Positions 1-8,924 of a DNA stretch of 64,000 nucleotides are shown piece by piece. Under the pieces are notes generated by a model that was not told the origin of the DNA, did not search any database, and was given only the letters and a program-made list of their open reading frames with translations. How positions within the stretch are numbered: the stretch's first letter is position 1; each line of letters opens with the position of its first letter. The position numbers and the translations under genes are program-made. This DNA is from Nocardia sp. NBC_01329 (GTDB taxonomy: Bacteria > Actinomycetota > Actinomycetes > Mycobacteriales > Mycobacteriaceae). The DNA is taken from contig NZ_CP108381.1 of NCBI RefSeq assembly GCF_035956715.1, positions 3,752,001-3,816,000 of the forward strand, written 5' to 3'.

Positions 1-318
1 GTCTTTGTTGAACTGGATCGTCTCCATCTGGGTGGCCTCCGCGTCGGTCTCCTTCCAGAAACTGTGCATCATGATCATGGTCGGGACGAGCATGATCAGC
101 AGCAGCAGGGCACCCAGATCAGCCCAGATCCCGAACAGGATGCTGATACTGCCCAGCAGCATCAGCAGCCCGGATCCCTGGACGGCGAGCTCCGGCATCG
201 GCACGCCCTTGGCTCGCGCGTAACCCGCCATGGCCTTGGTCTGGGTGAAATGGCCCAGCGCCGAGCTCAGGAACAGAATGACGAACATAACCCGGCCGAT
301 CAACACCACGACATCCAT
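1..318 (-). CDS. DoxX family membrane protein (3' end outside window)
   Basis: The visible 106 codons encode the N-terminal part of a small integral membrane protein of the DoxX type. A first hydrophobic helix covers about residues 2-20 (VVVLIGRVMFVILFLSSALG), followed by the loop typical of the family (HFTQTKAMAGYARAKGVPMP) and two further hydrophobic stretches around residues 45-80. DoxX-like proteins are associated with redox stress and quinone-linked membrane functions, but the specific role here is unknown. I chose the ATG at 318 because a GAGGAG ribosome binding site at 325-330 lies six bases upstream; an in-frame ATG at 339 would add seven residues but has no such site. The stop codon is beyond position 1. 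Confidence 0.75.
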   Translation of the reverse strand, partial: MDVVVLIGRVMFVILFLSSALGHFTQTKAMAGYARAKGVPMPELAVQGSGLLMLLGSISILFGIWADLGALLLLIMLVPTMIMMHSFWKETDAEATQMETIQFNKD

Positions 319-450
319 GTCCAGCTCCTCAATATCCATAAGGCATGAGCGAGGGCCTACGTGGTCACGCTACGCGACCGCCTCGGGGCCCGGCTCGCTC
401 ATGCCGACTGTCGCCGACGGGTACCGCTTCGGTCGAGATGCCATCTTCGA

Positions 451-1329
451 TTATGAGGCCGGCAGAACCTTGGACGTCACCTCATCGCGCGAGCGTAACG
501 AATTCTTGGCATATTCCAGCGGCGCCATTCCGACTTCGGCGGTGAACTCGCGAGTGAAATGCGCTTGATCGAAATATCCGAGCTCGGCCGCGAGCGCGGC
601 CAGGTCCGCGATACGACCGCGGGCCAGTAGATCGGCGCCGTCCTGTAATCGATATCGACGCAGGACCCATTTCGGACCCGCGCCGATATAGCGTCGGAAG
701 AGTCGTTGCAGTGTCCGCACCGGCACCCCGAACCGCTCGGTCACCTGATCGACCCGCGTCAGTTCGCGGTCGCCGGCCATCGCGTCGGCGATCGTCAGCA
801 CGAGCCGGTAGTTCGGATCGTCCCGGCGCGCGTGGGCGCCCAGATGCTCTTCGACCAGACGGCGCCGGTCGGGATCGGCGGGTTCCGCGAGAACCCGGGC
901 GACGAGGTCATCGATATCGGGCAGCACCTCCTCCAGCGGCACCGCACGATCCCGCAGCACGCCGATATCGAGCCCGGTGAAGGCTCCGAAACCGCCGGGC
1001 CGGAACCGGACACCGAATGTCTCCCCCCGGCCGGTGAGCGCACGGACGAATTTCCGGGTGCAGACCCCGTTCACGAAACCACCGCATCGGTCACCGTCAC
1101 GTTCGAAAGTGATGTGCACGCACGGATATGGAAGCACCTGCGCAGCGTAGGGCGCCCGACCACGCATATCCCAGCGCACCGACCAATACCACTCCACATA
1201 GTCCGATACGGACTCACCCGCGGGCAGCCTGTCGAGGGTTCGGAACCGCTCCTGCTCGTGCGGGTGCAGGATCGCCTTGCGGTCGCCCGCGGCGGGCACC
1301 TCCGGGGCCGGAATCCTCGCGTCAGCCAC
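451..1329 (-). CDS. AraC family transcriptional regulator (DUF6597 + HTH_18)
   Basis: A 292-residue DNA-binding regulator. The C-terminal ~90 residues hold a double helix-turn-helix of the AraC type (FGVPVRTLQRLFRRYIG ... LGYFDQAHFTREF), ending with the family's GMAPLEY-like tail. The N-terminal half (YVEWYWSVRWDM ... VLPYPCVHITFE ... FGVRFRPGGF) matches the DUF6597 ligand-sensing region often fused to this HTH. The frame stays open upstream to 1473, but the GTG at 1329 has an AAGG site seven bases upstream and the upstream translation is low-complexity Arg/Pro, so I start there. It is divergent from the VOC gene at 1580, a possible target. The ligand is unknown. Confidence 0.8.
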   Translation of the reverse strand: MADARIPAPEVPAAGDRKAILHPHEQERFRTLDRLPAGESVSDYVEWYWSVRWDMRGRAPYAAQVLPYPCVHITFERDGDRCGGFVNGVCTRKFVRALTGRGETFGVRFRPGGFGAFTGLDIGVLRDRAVPLEEVLPDIDDLVARVLAEPADPDRRRLVEEHLGAHARRDDPNYRLVLTIADAMAGDRELTRVDQVTERFGVPVRTLQRLFRRYIGAGPKWVLRRYRLQDGADLLARGRIADLAALAAELGYFDQAHFTREFTAEVGMAPLEYAKNSLRSRDEVTSKVLPAS

Positions 1330-1579
1330 CGGCGCGCCTTGTCGAGCGTGGGCCGGCCCGCCGCCACAGTGGTGTCGTGTGTCCGGGCAGCGATGCGGTG
1401 TCCGATCCGGGTCCGCGCCCGGTACCCACGACCGTGCGCGGCGTGAGATCAACGCCGCCGGACGACGGCACACGCCCTACCGGAATGCCCGGCCGGTGTG
1501 TGTATGCCGGTCGCGAAGCCCGCGGGAGCTGTCGCTTTCTTACAATAATCCGCCGCCGGAGCCCGGCAGAGTCGTATTC

Positions 1580-2050
1580 ATGAGCGAAACAGTCGATCCC
1601 ATCCCCGCGGGCTACCACTCCATCACCGTGTTCATCGCGGTATCCGACGGCAACGCCGCCATCGACTTCTACACGACGGTGTTCGGCGCCGAGGTGATCT
1701 CGCGCAACGATATGCCCGACGGGCAGCCTGCCCACGCCGAACTGAAGATCGGCGATTCCACCATCCAGCTGGGACTCCCGGTGCCGGACCAGAACGTGCT
1801 GGCGCCCACCGGCGACTGGGTGCATACCTCCCTCGTCCACTACTGCCCCGATGTCGACGCCGTGATCGCCCGGGCCCGCGCGCACGGCGCCACCGTCGCC
1901 GAGGATCCCGCCACCTTCGTCACCGGGGACCGCTACGGCGCCCTGAAGGACCCGTTCGGGCATCGCTGGGTCGTCATGACCCGAGTCGAGGACGTCTCCC
2001 GGGAGGAAGCCGAACGCCGCGTGAACGAATGGATGGCCGCCCAGGTCTGA
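1580..2050 (+). CDS. VOC family (glyoxalase/PhnB-like) protein
   Basis: A 156-residue protein of the vicinal oxygen chelate fold. It has the PhnB-like opening (SITVFIAVSDGNAAIDFYTTVFGAE), a central ELKIGDSTIQLG strand and the closing DRYGALKDPFGHRWVVMTR, which in this family precedes the second metal-ligand region. Such proteins include dioxygenases, isomerases and antibiotic-binding proteins; the substrate cannot be read from the sequence. The ATG at 1580 is the first one giving the family-length protein. The gene converges on uvrB with only 29 bases between stops, and faces the AraC-type gene across a 250-bp divergent region. Confidence 0.8.
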   Translation: MSETVDPIPAGYHSITVFIAVSDGNAAIDFYTTVFGAEVISRNDMPDGQPAHAELKIGDSTIQLGLPVPDQNVLAPTGDWVHTSLVHYCPDVDAVIARARAHGATVAEDPATFVTGDRYGALKDPFGHRWVVMTRVEDVSREEAERRVNEWMAAQV

Positions 2051-2079
2051 CCCGGTACGGCAGCGCGGTATGGATCCGG

Positions 2080-4272
2080 TCACTGCAGTCCGGCCGCGTC
2101 CATACCGCGCAGCTCCTTCTTCAGATCGGCGATCTCGTCACGCAGCCGGCCCGCGAGCTCGAACTGCAGGTCGCGGGCCGCGTTCATCATCTGATCGGTG
2201 AGTTCGGCGACCAGATCGGCCAGCTCCGCACGCGGCATGGACTTGATATCGCGCCCCTCGACGATCCCCGCACTCACCGCCCGGCCCGGTTCTCCCTGGG
2301 CCCGGCGCCCACGGCTGGCGTTGCGGCCGGAACCGCCGACCTCGACCTCGTCGCCGACCTCGGAATAGACCTGATCGAGGATATCGGCGATCTTCTTGCG
2401 CAGCGGCTGCGGATCGATCCCCATCTCCGCGTTGTAGGCGAGTTGTTTGGCACGGCGGCGTTCGGTCTCGTCGATCGCGTTCCGCATCGAATCGGTGATC
2501 TTGTCCGCGTACATGTGCACCTCACCGGACACATTGCGTGCGGCGCGGCCGATGGTTTGGATCAGGCTCTTCGAACTGCGCAGGAACCCTTCCTTGTCCG
2601 CGTCCAGAATCGCGACCAGCGATACCTCCGGCAGGTCCAGGCCCTCGCGCAGCAGATTGATACCGACCAGCACGTCGTATTCCCCGAGGCGCAGCTGCCG
2701 CAGCAGTTCGACGCGGCGGAGGGTATCGATCTCGGAGTGCAGATAGCGCACCCGCACGCCGAGCCCGAGCAGATAGTCGGTCAGATCCTCGGACATCTTC
2801 TTGGTGAGCGTGGTGACCAGCACCCGCTCGTCGCGCTCGGTGCGCAACCGGATTTCGTGCACCAGATCGTCGATCTGTCCCTTGGTGGGTTTCACCTCGA
2901 CCTTCGGATCGACCAGACCGGTCGGGCGGATGACCTGCTCCACCACCTCGCCGTTGACACGACCGAGCTCATAATTGCCCGGGGTGGCGGACAAGTAGAC
3001 CGCCTGGCCGATCCGTTCGGCGAATTCCTCCCACGTGAGCGGCCGGTTGTCCACGGCCGACGGCAGCCGGAAGCCGAATTCCACCAGATTGCGCTTACGC
3101 GACATATCCCCCTCGTACATACCGCCGATCTGCGGCACCGTCACATGGGACTCGTCGATCACCAGCAGGAAATCGTCCGGGAAGTAATCCAACAGGGTGG
3201 CGGGGGCCGAACCGGCCGGCCGTCCGTCGATATGACGCGAATAGTTCTCGATACCGGAGCAGAAGCCGACCTGCCGGATCATCTCGAGGTCGTACTGGGT
3301 GCGCATCCGCAACCGCTGGGCCTCGAGCAATTTGCCTTTGCGCTCGAGTTCGGCGAGGCGTTCCTCGAGCTCGGCCTCGATATCGACGACCGCCCGTTCC
3401 ATCCGATCCGGACCCGCCACATAGTGCGTGGCCGGGAAGATACGGACCGTATCGACCTTGCGCACGACATCTCCGGTGAGCGGATGCAGATAGTAGAGTT
3501 CCTCGATCTCGTCGCCGAAGAATTCGATGCGTACCGCCAGTTCCTCGTAAGAGGGGATGATCTCGACGGTATCGCCGCGTACCCGGAACGAACCCCGTGT
3601 GAACGCCATGTCGTTGCGCGTGTACTGGACATCCACCAGCATCCGCAGAAATGCGTCGCGGTCGACCTCCGACCCCACCTCGAGCAGTACAGAGCGATCC
3701 AGATAGGACTGCGGCGTACCGAGACCGTAGATACACGACACCGATGCGACGACGACCACATCCCGGCGCGACAGCAGTGCCGAGGTCGCCGAATGGCGCA
3801 GCCGCTCCACATCGTCGTTGATCGAGCTGTCCTTCTCGATATAGGTATCGGTCTGCGCGATATAGGCCTCGGGCTGGTAGTAGTCGTAATAGGAGACGAA
3901 ATACTCCACCGCGTTGTGCGGGAACATCTCGCGTAGTTCGTTGGCCAATTGCGCCGCCAGCGTCTTGTTCGGGGCCATCACCAGCGTCGGCCGCTGCAAG
4001 CGTTCGATGAGCCAGGCCGTGGTCGCCGATTTACCGGTACCGGTGGCGCCCAGCAACACCACATCGGGTTCTCCCGCGTTGATCCGGCGTTCGAGTTCCT
4101 CGATCGCGGCGGGCTGGTCACCGGCCGGCTGATGCGGGCTGACCACCTCGAACCGGCCACCGGTGCGCTCGATCTCGCCGACCGGGCGGAACTCCGATTT
4201 GGCCAGCGGAGTCTCCCCGTCGGCCTCGGTCCCGGTGACGCCGGCCGCACGGAGTTCGGTTGCGAATGCCAT
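2080..4272 (-). CDS. uvrB: UvrABC excinuclease subunit B
   Basis: A 730-residue nucleotide excision repair helicase. UvrB receives damaged DNA from UvrA, inserts its beta-hairpin at the lesion and recruits UvrC for incision. Visible features are the Walker A motif GATGTGKS (residues 75-82), the Tyr-rich beta-hairpin segment ([10 protein letters not shown], about 125-140), the DESH helicase motif II, the C-terminal helicase motifs ([36 protein letters not shown]) and a C-terminal UVR domain (about 675-725) that contacts UvrC. An N-terminal extension of some 30 residues precedes the conserved core. A TAGTCT element six bases before the ATG could be a -10 box. In M. tuberculosis uvrB also lies beside coaE and a DUF402 gene, as here. 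Confidence 0.97.
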   Translation of the reverse strand: MAFATELRAAGVTGTEADGETPLAKSEFRPVGEIERTGGRFEVVSPHQPAGDQPAAIEELERRINAGEPDVVLLGATGTGKSATTAWLIERLQRPTLVMAPNKTLAAQLANELREMFPHNAVEYFVSYYDYYQPEAYIAQTDTYIEKDSSINDDVERLRHSATSALLSRRDVVVVASVSCIYGLGTPQSYLDRSVLLEVGSEVDRDAFLRMLVDVQYTRNDMAFTRGSFRVRGDTVEIIPSYEELAVRIEFFGDEIEELYYLHPLTGDVVRKVDTVRIFPATHYVAGPDRMERAVVDIEAELEERLAELERKGKLLEAQRLRMRTQYDLEMIRQVGFCSGIENYSRHIDGRPAGSAPATLLDYFPDDFLLVIDESHVTVPQIGGMYEGDMSRKRNLVEFGFRLPSAVDNRPLTWEEFAERIGQAVYLSATPGNYELGRVNGEVVEQVIRPTGLVDPKVEVKPTKGQIDDLVHEIRLRTERDERVLVTTLTKKMSEDLTDYLLGLGVRVRYLHSEIDTLRRVELLRQLRLGEYDVLVGINLLREGLDLPEVSLVAILDADKEGFLRSSKSLIQTIGRAARNVSGEVHMYADKITDSMRNAIDETERRRAKQLAYNAEMGIDPQPLRKKIADILDQVYSEVGDEVEVGGSGRNASRGRRAQGEPGRAVSAGIVEGRDIKSMPRAELADLVAELTDQMMNAARDLQFELAGRLRDEIADLKKELRGMDAAGLQ

Positions 4273-4373
4273 GCCCCCAGACTAGGCCCGGTCACCGACA
4301 GAATCCCGTCGTCGCCCGGCGCCCGCCGGGCGGGAGCCGCCGCCCACCGCCCGAGTGGGTAGATTCGGCACCT

Positions 4374-4898
4374 GTGACACAGGTATCCAGCGTGGACGTC
4401 CACCGGCCCAAGGTGGAGTACTTCGATATCACGGAACTGACCAATACCGACCCGAAGGGTTTCATCCGCGAGGTGGAGCGCTACCACCTCGAACCCTGGG
4501 GGTTGTACATGGCTCGCACCGCCGACCATCCGCAATTCCATTATCTGGAATCGTGGCTGCTGCCGACGGTGAATCTGCGCGCGTCGGTTTTCCATTTCCA
4601 TCCCGCACATATGCGCGATCAGGACTACTACGTCGATATCGGCGAATTCGGCGAGGTCGAGCCGAAGAAATGGCGTTCGATCGACCATTATCTGGACCTG
4701 GTCGTCCGGACGGGCCGGGAAACCGAGCTACTGGATATCGACGAACTGCTGGCCGCGCACACCGCCGGCCTGCTCGACGCGGCCACCGCCGAGAAGGCAG
4801 TGGCCACCGCCACCCGGGCGATCGACGGTATCGCTGCCCACGGTCACGACTTCCAGGCCTGGACGGCTTCCCTCGATATGCCGCTCACCTGGCTGTGA
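4374..4898 (+). CDS. DUF402 domain protein
   Basis: A 174-residue protein with a DUF402 domain over roughly residues 20-140 (LEPWGLYMARTADHPQFHYLESWLLP, VFHFHPAHMRDQDYYVDIGEF). DUF402 proteins form a beta-barrel that binds nucleotide phosphates, and some family members are nucleoside phosphatases. The specific substrate is unknown. The GTG at 4374 gives a start close to the conserved region. The gene is divergent from uvrB (101 bp between starts) and converges with coaE. The M. tuberculosis gene in the same position (Rv1632c) also encodes a DUF402 protein, supporting orthology by context. Confidence 0.8.
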   Translation: MTQVSSVDVHRPKVEYFDITELTNTDPKGFIREVERYHLEPWGLYMARTADHPQFHYLESWLLPTVNLRASVFHFHPAHMRDQDYYVDIGEFGEVEPKKWRSIDHYLDLVVRTGRETELLDIDELLAAHTAGLLDAATAEKAVATATRAIDGIAAHGHDFQAWTASLDMPLTWL

Positions 4899-4925
4899 GC
4901 GGGGAAGATCGGCGCACAGGTGCTG

Positions 4926-6134
4926 CTATTCCGGGTAGATACCGCGCCGGTCCGACACCCGCTCGTACACCGAATCGAACCAGAATTCCTTCACCGCCAG
5001 ATAGGCCGCGGTCGCCTCGTGGGCCCGCAGCCCGGCAGCCGCGGCCGCAGCCTTGCGCTTCACTTCCGTGTACTCCGCGCGTGCGTCGGCATCGGCGCGC
5101 AGCCAGTCACGAAACGCGAGCGCGAACTGCTGCCCGGGACTCCCCTCGGCACGCAGGTGAACATAGGCCGGACGGCCCGGGTCCGCGCTGCCGTGCAGAC
5201 GTTTCTCCCAGCGGCGCAGATCTGTTGCCGATTCGTCCCCGGGGGTCGGCTTCGGATTGTCGTGGATGTACTCCGGTATCGCCGGGAAACCGGCATTCGC
5301 CAACGCGTCGCGGATGGTATCGGCGGCGGCGAGATCGGCGACCGTGATCTGCAGGTCGAGCACGTCCTTCGCGGGCAGACCGGGTACCGAGGTCGAGCCG
5401 ATGTGGTCGATCCGCACGGCCACCGCACCCGCGGCCACCCGTAGCCGCGCGATCAGCCGCTGCGCCTGCGCCGCCCACTGTGGATCCGGTTCCACGATCC
5501 GGGGCGCCGGGCGTACCGCATCGCCGGAACGCAGATTGGCCTCGAAGGGCACCAGGCGTTCATCCCAGAGCCGGTGGACCGCCGCTTCGACCGCACCGGC
5601 GGGACCGTTGTTGTCCAGCAGCACATCCGCGGCCGCGTAGCGCTGTTCATCGGTCGCCTGGGCGGCGATCCGAGCCCGCGCGTCGGCCTCCGGTACGCCG
5701 CGGAACTCGATCAGGCGCCGGATCCGTGTCTCCGCAGCGACATCCACGATCAGCACCAGGTTCATGAAGGGCGCCATATGGTTCTCCACCAGCAGCGGAA
5801 CATCCTGCACCACGATGGCGTCCGGTGCGGCGGTGGCGAAGAGTTCGGCCGTGCGCTGCCCGACCAGCGGATGAGTGATCGAGTTCAGCGTGGTTCGGGA
5901 TTTGTCGTCGCGAAATGCCTTGGCCGCCAGAGCCGGGCGATCGAGACTCCCGTCGGCATCCAGAATTTCCGTGCCGAATGCCTCGGTCAGGGCGGTGAGT
6001 CCCGGCGTTCCGGGAGCGACCACTTCGCGAGCGATGACATCGGAATCGATGAGCACCGCGCCGCGTTGCACGAGCGCCCGCGCGACCGTCGATTTACCCG
6101 CTCCCATACCGCCGGTGAGCCCGATTCGTAGCAT
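4926..6134 (-). CDS. coaE: Dephospho-CoA kinase fused to a GrpB/UPF0157 domain
   Basis: A 402-residue protein whose first ~200 residues are dephospho-CoA kinase, the last step of coenzyme A synthesis (ATP-dependent 3'-phosphorylation of dephospho-CoA). The P-loop GGMGAGKST is at residues 8-16, followed by the LID-region signature (DAIVVQDVPLLVEN). From about residue 205 a GrpB/UPF0157 domain follows (VRIDHIGSTSVPGLPAKDVLDLQITV, RPAYVHLRAEGS), related to nucleotidyltransferases. This two-domain arrangement is the known state in mycobacteria. The ATG at 6134 directly precedes the conserved LRIGLTGG; longer reading upstream is not conserved in character. Between rpsA and uvrB, as in M. tuberculosis, although degraded genes now separate it from rpsA. 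Confidence 0.95.
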   Translation of the reverse strand: MLRIGLTGGMGAGKSTVARALVQRGAVLIDSDVIAREVVAPGTPGLTALTEAFGTEILDADGSLDRPALAAKAFRDDKSRTTLNSITHPLVGQRTAELFATAAPDAIVVQDVPLLVENHMAPFMNLVLIVDVAAETRIRRLIEFRGVPEADARARIAAQATDEQRYAAADVLLDNNGPAGAVEAAVHRLWDERLVPFEANLRSGDAVRPAPRIVEPDPQWAAQAQRLIARLRVAAGAVAVRIDHIGSTSVPGLPAKDVLDLQITVADLAAADTIRDALANAGFPAIPEYIHDNPKPTPGDESATDLRRWEKRLHGSADPGRPAYVHLRAEGSPGQQFALAFRDWLRADADARAEYTEVKRKAAAAAAGLRAHEATAAYLAVKEFWFDSVYERVSDRRGIYPE

Positions 6135-6317
6135 TCGATCAGTCTCGCATCCGCGAGTACCGGATCGGCCGCGAGGTTGCCGCTCTATACCCTCTCGACA
6201 CGCCCAGCCACGGCGGAACGACACAAATGTCCTGATTACGCCAGGTATTGGGCTAGTGTTCGGCCTGAGTGCACGGCCCGATTCACAGCTTCTGTCACGG
6301 ACAGCAAAGGAACGAGC

Positions 6318-6530
6318 ATGCGCATCAGGTACTACCGCACAGGCCGGCACCGGCTGGGGGCGCCGGGCCGGGTGCACTGTCTCGCCATTCCGGCCGTAGC
6401 GGCCTGTCTGTCGAAGAACCACCGCCCCTGGTTCCGTGTTTTCACCATCGCGCCTCGGCACAGTCTGGCTGCTCATCGCCCGCGTCCGTCGATCGTCTGG
6501 CCGCGCTGGGTCCCGGTCCCGGCAGGCTAG
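6318..6530 (+). CDS. Small hypothetical protein, 70 residues, Arg-rich
   Basis: I do not recognise this small ORF. It starts with ATG eight bases after a good AAAGGA site and ends ten bases before a very strong hairpin. The product begins MRIRYYRTGRHRLG, is basic and rich in Arg, His, Pro and Trp, and has no clear membrane segment or known domain. Third positions are mostly G or C, consistent with coding. With its own ribosome binding site and terminator it may be an independent short transcription unit, either a small protein gene or an RNA whose ORF is incidental. It lies in the interval between coaE and rpsA that also contains gene remnants. Confidence 0.4.
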   Translation: MRIRYYRTGRHRLGAPGRVHCLAIPAVAACLSKNHRPWFRVFTIAPRHSLAAHRPRPSIVWPRWVPVPAG

Positions 6531-6540
6531 TTCTCGACGG

Positions 6541-6578
6541 ACAACGGTGGCCCGGTCTTCGGACCGGGCCACTGTTGT
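6541..6578 (+). terminator. Strong hairpin with UUCG loop after the small ORF
   Basis: A 17-bp stem (ACAACGGTGGCCCGGTC, 6541-6557) pairs with 6562-6578 around a TTCG tetraloop, with one mismatch. There is no long T-run, as is common for actinobacterial terminators. It lies 10 bases after the stop of the 70-residue ORF. Confidence 0.75.
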
Positions 6579-6660
6579 CTTCGGGTGATAACGTCGGATA
6601 TCCGCGCTCCGAATCCGACCGCGGATACCGCCGCACTCGAATACCGTTCGCCGCCGACGG

Positions 6661-6770
6661 TTACAACCCCAGTTCACGGACGAGATCGAGCATCTCCGCG
6701 CGGCACAGTTTCGCCGGATCCGCCGATTGCGGCCCCAGATGGCCGTACACCTCCAGCGCGACCGGACCCC
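6661..6770 (-). pseudogene. C-terminal remnant of an unidentified gene, 5' part lost
   Basis: Only the last ~35 codons look like real protein: WGPVALEVYGHLGPQS ... LCRAEMLDLVRELGL, ending at a TAA at 6661-6663. Upstream of about 6770 the same frame turns into low-complexity translation antisense to another gene fragment. I do not recognise the family. The remnant is head-to-head with the truncated epimerase-like gene to its right, both having lost their 5' ends at nearly the same point. Confidence 0.4.
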
Positions 6771-7195
6771 ATGATTTCGTATCGGGTGCGCACGCGATGG
6801 TGACAGCCCTGGCGCGACATCCGGCAACCCGAGTTCTCGTGGTCGGCGGCGCGGGCAGTCTGGAGGTCGCGCTCGGCCGACAACTCGTGGACGAGCCCGG
6901 CTTCGCGGACAACCTGATCACCGGCCTCGGAGTACCACGCGAGCACTACCGCGTCGTCGCCGCGCTGCGCGACGCGCTGAACGTCTACCGCACATCGGAT
7001 CGTCTCTGGACGTATCTCAGCCCATGCTCGGGCCGCGTCGACCCCGGTGAACGCACCGGCCGTTTCCGGATCGGCGGCGATCAACTGCTCGATACCGGCG
7101 GGCGCGATATCTCCGCGGAGAATCTCGCGATGGCATTACTGGACGAGGCGCACCTTCCGCAATACATCCAGCGCCGGTTCACGGTCGGGTACTGA
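6764..7195 (+). pseudogene. NAD(P)H-binding epimerase-like gene lacking its 5' part
   Basis: The frame from about 6764 encodes the C-terminal two thirds of an SDR-type NAD(P)-binding protein of the YwnB/BVR-B-like kind: LVVGGAGSLEVALGRQLVDEP, then LWTYLSPCSGRVDPGERTGRFRIGGDQLL, and a typical ending ALLDEAHLPQ...RRFTVGY. The N-terminal Rossmann GATG motif and first ~60-70 residues of the family are absent; instead the frame runs back into a remnant of a different gene on the other strand. An ATG at 6797 could start a 132-residue product, but it could not bind cofactor normally. I therefore call it a 5'-truncated pseudogene. Confidence 0.6.
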
Positions 7196-7222
7196 GCCGG
7201 TTCACCATCGGGCACCGACACG

Positions 7223-7254
7223 AAAGACCCCGGTCCTGAGAGACCGGGGTCTTT
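7223..7254. terminator. Bidirectional intrinsic terminator
   Basis: AAAGACCCCGGTC (7223-7235) pairs perfectly with GACCGGGGTCTTT (7242-7254) around a six-base loop. The outer A/T runs make it a classic terminator in both directions. It serves the plus-strand remnant ending at 7195 and rpsA ending at 7285. Confidence 0.9.
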
Positions 7255-7284
7255 TCGTTCGACTATCGGCTACCGATATTCGCC

Positions 7285-8757
7285 TCAGGCGTTACCGGAC
7301 AGCTTCTCCCGCAGGGCCGCGAGCTGCGCATCGCTGGCCAGCGACCCACCGCCGGCCGATTCCGGCTGGCTGGAGGTCGACTGCGCGCCGCCGCTCTCGG
7401 AAGAGTAGTTCGACGAACCGCTGCCGTTGACGGCCTCGGCGGCGGCGTCGGCCGCCATCTTCTCCATCTGCGCGGTGTGCATCTTGTGCCGGCGCTCCGC
7501 CTCGGCGTAGCGGCCTTCCCACTCTTCGCGCTGCTTGTCGAAGCCGTCGAGCCATTCGTTGGTCTCGGGATCGAAGCCCTCGGGGAAGATGTAGTTGCCC
7601 TGCTCGTCGTAGCTGTCGGCCATACCGTACTTCGACGGATCGAACTCGGCGTTGTAGTCCTCGTTGGCCTGCTTGAGGCTCAGCGAGATCCGACGACGCT
7701 CCAGGTCGATATCGATGACCTTGACCATCGCGTCGTCGCCGACGACCACGACCTGGTCCGGCACCTCGACGTGACGCTCGGCCAGCTCGGAGATGTGCAC
7801 GAGGCCCTCGATGCCCTCTTCGACGCGGACGAACGCGCCGAACGGCACCAGCTTGGTGACCTTACCCGGCACGATCTGGCCGATGGCGTGAGTGCGGGCG
7901 AACTGGCGCCAGGGATCTTCCTGGGTGGCCTTCAGCGACAGCGAGACACGCTCGCGGTCCCGGTCGACCTCGAGCACCTCGACGGTGACCTCGTTGCCCA
8001 CCTCGACCACCTCGGACGGGTGATCGATGTGCTTCCAGGACAGTTCGGAGACGTGCACCAGACCGTCGACACCGCCGAGATCGACGAACGCGCCGAAGTT
8101 GACGATGGAGGAGACCACACCCTTGCGGACCTGGCCCTTCTGCAGCTGGTTCAGGAACTCGCTGCGCACCTCGGACTGCGTCTGCTCCAGCCAGGCCCGG
8201 CGCGACAGAACCACGTTGTTGCGGTTCTTGTCGAGCTCGATGATCTTGGCCTCGATCTCCTTGCCGACGTACGGCTGCAGATCGCGGACGCGGCGCATCT
8301 CGACCAACGAGGCGGGCAGGAAGCCGCGCAGCCCGATGTCGAGGATCAGACCACCCTTCACGACCTCGATCACGGTGCCGCGGACGGCCTCGTCCTTCTC
8401 CTTGAGCTCCTCGATCGTGCCCCAGGCGCGCTCGTACTGAGCCCGCTTCTTGGACAGGATCAAGCGCCCCTCTTTGTCCTCCTTGGTGAGGACCAGAGCT
8501 TCCACCTCATCGCCCACGGAAACGACCTCGTTCGGGTCGACATCGTGCTTGATGGAGAGCTCGCGAGACGGAATGACGCCTTCGGTCTTGTAACCGATGT
8601 CGAGCAGGACCTCGTCGCGGTCGACTTTGACGATGGTTCCTTCGACGATATCGCCGTCGTTGAAGTACTTGATCGTAGCGTCGATGGCGGCGAGGAAATC
8701 CTCGGCGGAGCCGATGTCGTTAACGGCTACCTGCGGCGAGGTGACGGTGGTGGGCAT
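7285..8757 (-). CDS. rpsA: 30S ribosomal protein S1
   Basis: A 490-residue protein with four S1 RNA-binding repeats at about residues 34-103, 120-186, 205-275 and 290-360 (for example IVNFGAFVDLGGVDGLVHVSELS and LVPFGAFVRVEEGIEGLVHIS). S1 binds mRNA at the ribosome and aids initiation on structured leaders. After the fourth repeat comes an acidic segment and a Ser/Gly/Ala-rich low-complexity tail ending LAALREKLSGNA, similar to the mycobacterial C-terminus. The ATG at 8757 gives the family start. Gene order polA, rpsA, coaE follows M. tuberculosis, but here polA lies about 9 kb away. Strong terminator downstream at 7223-7254. Confidence 0.97.
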   Translation of the reverse strand: MPTTVTSPQVAVNDIGSAEDFLAAIDATIKYFNDGDIVEGTIVKVDRDEVLLDIGYKTEGVIPSRELSIKHDVDPNEVVSVGDEVEALVLTKEDKEGRLILSKKRAQYERAWGTIEELKEKDEAVRGTVIEVVKGGLILDIGLRGFLPASLVEMRRVRDLQPYVGKEIEAKIIELDKNRNNVVLSRRAWLEQTQSEVRSEFLNQLQKGQVRKGVVSSIVNFGAFVDLGGVDGLVHVSELSWKHIDHPSEVVEVGNEVTVEVLEVDRDRERVSLSLKATQEDPWRQFARTHAIGQIVPGKVTKLVPFGAFVRVEEGIEGLVHISELAERHVEVPDQVVVVGDDAMVKVIDIDLERRRISLSLKQANEDYNAEFDPSKYGMADSYDEQGNYIFPEGFDPETNEWLDGFDKQREEWEGRYAEAERRHKMHTAQMEKMAADAAAEAVNGSGSSNYSSESGGAQSTSSQPESAGGGSLASDAQLAALREKLSGNA

Positions 8758-8924
8758 GTGGCGGTTTGCTCCGGACGGATTGTGATCGGTTGCGGACATT
8801 GAGACTTTCGGTACGCTGCGATACACCCAGCTGCTCCAGGTGTGATCACTTGCGCGTTCAGCGTACGCGACCCGGAACCGGGCGGGCAAACGACCCCCCG
8901 GAGCGGATCTATAGGCTTCGCGAC

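Noticed and set aside
2029..3936. A 635-codon plus-strand frame opposite uvrB
   Set aside because: Antisense shadow; composition rich in His/Leu/Arg/Asp and no domain.
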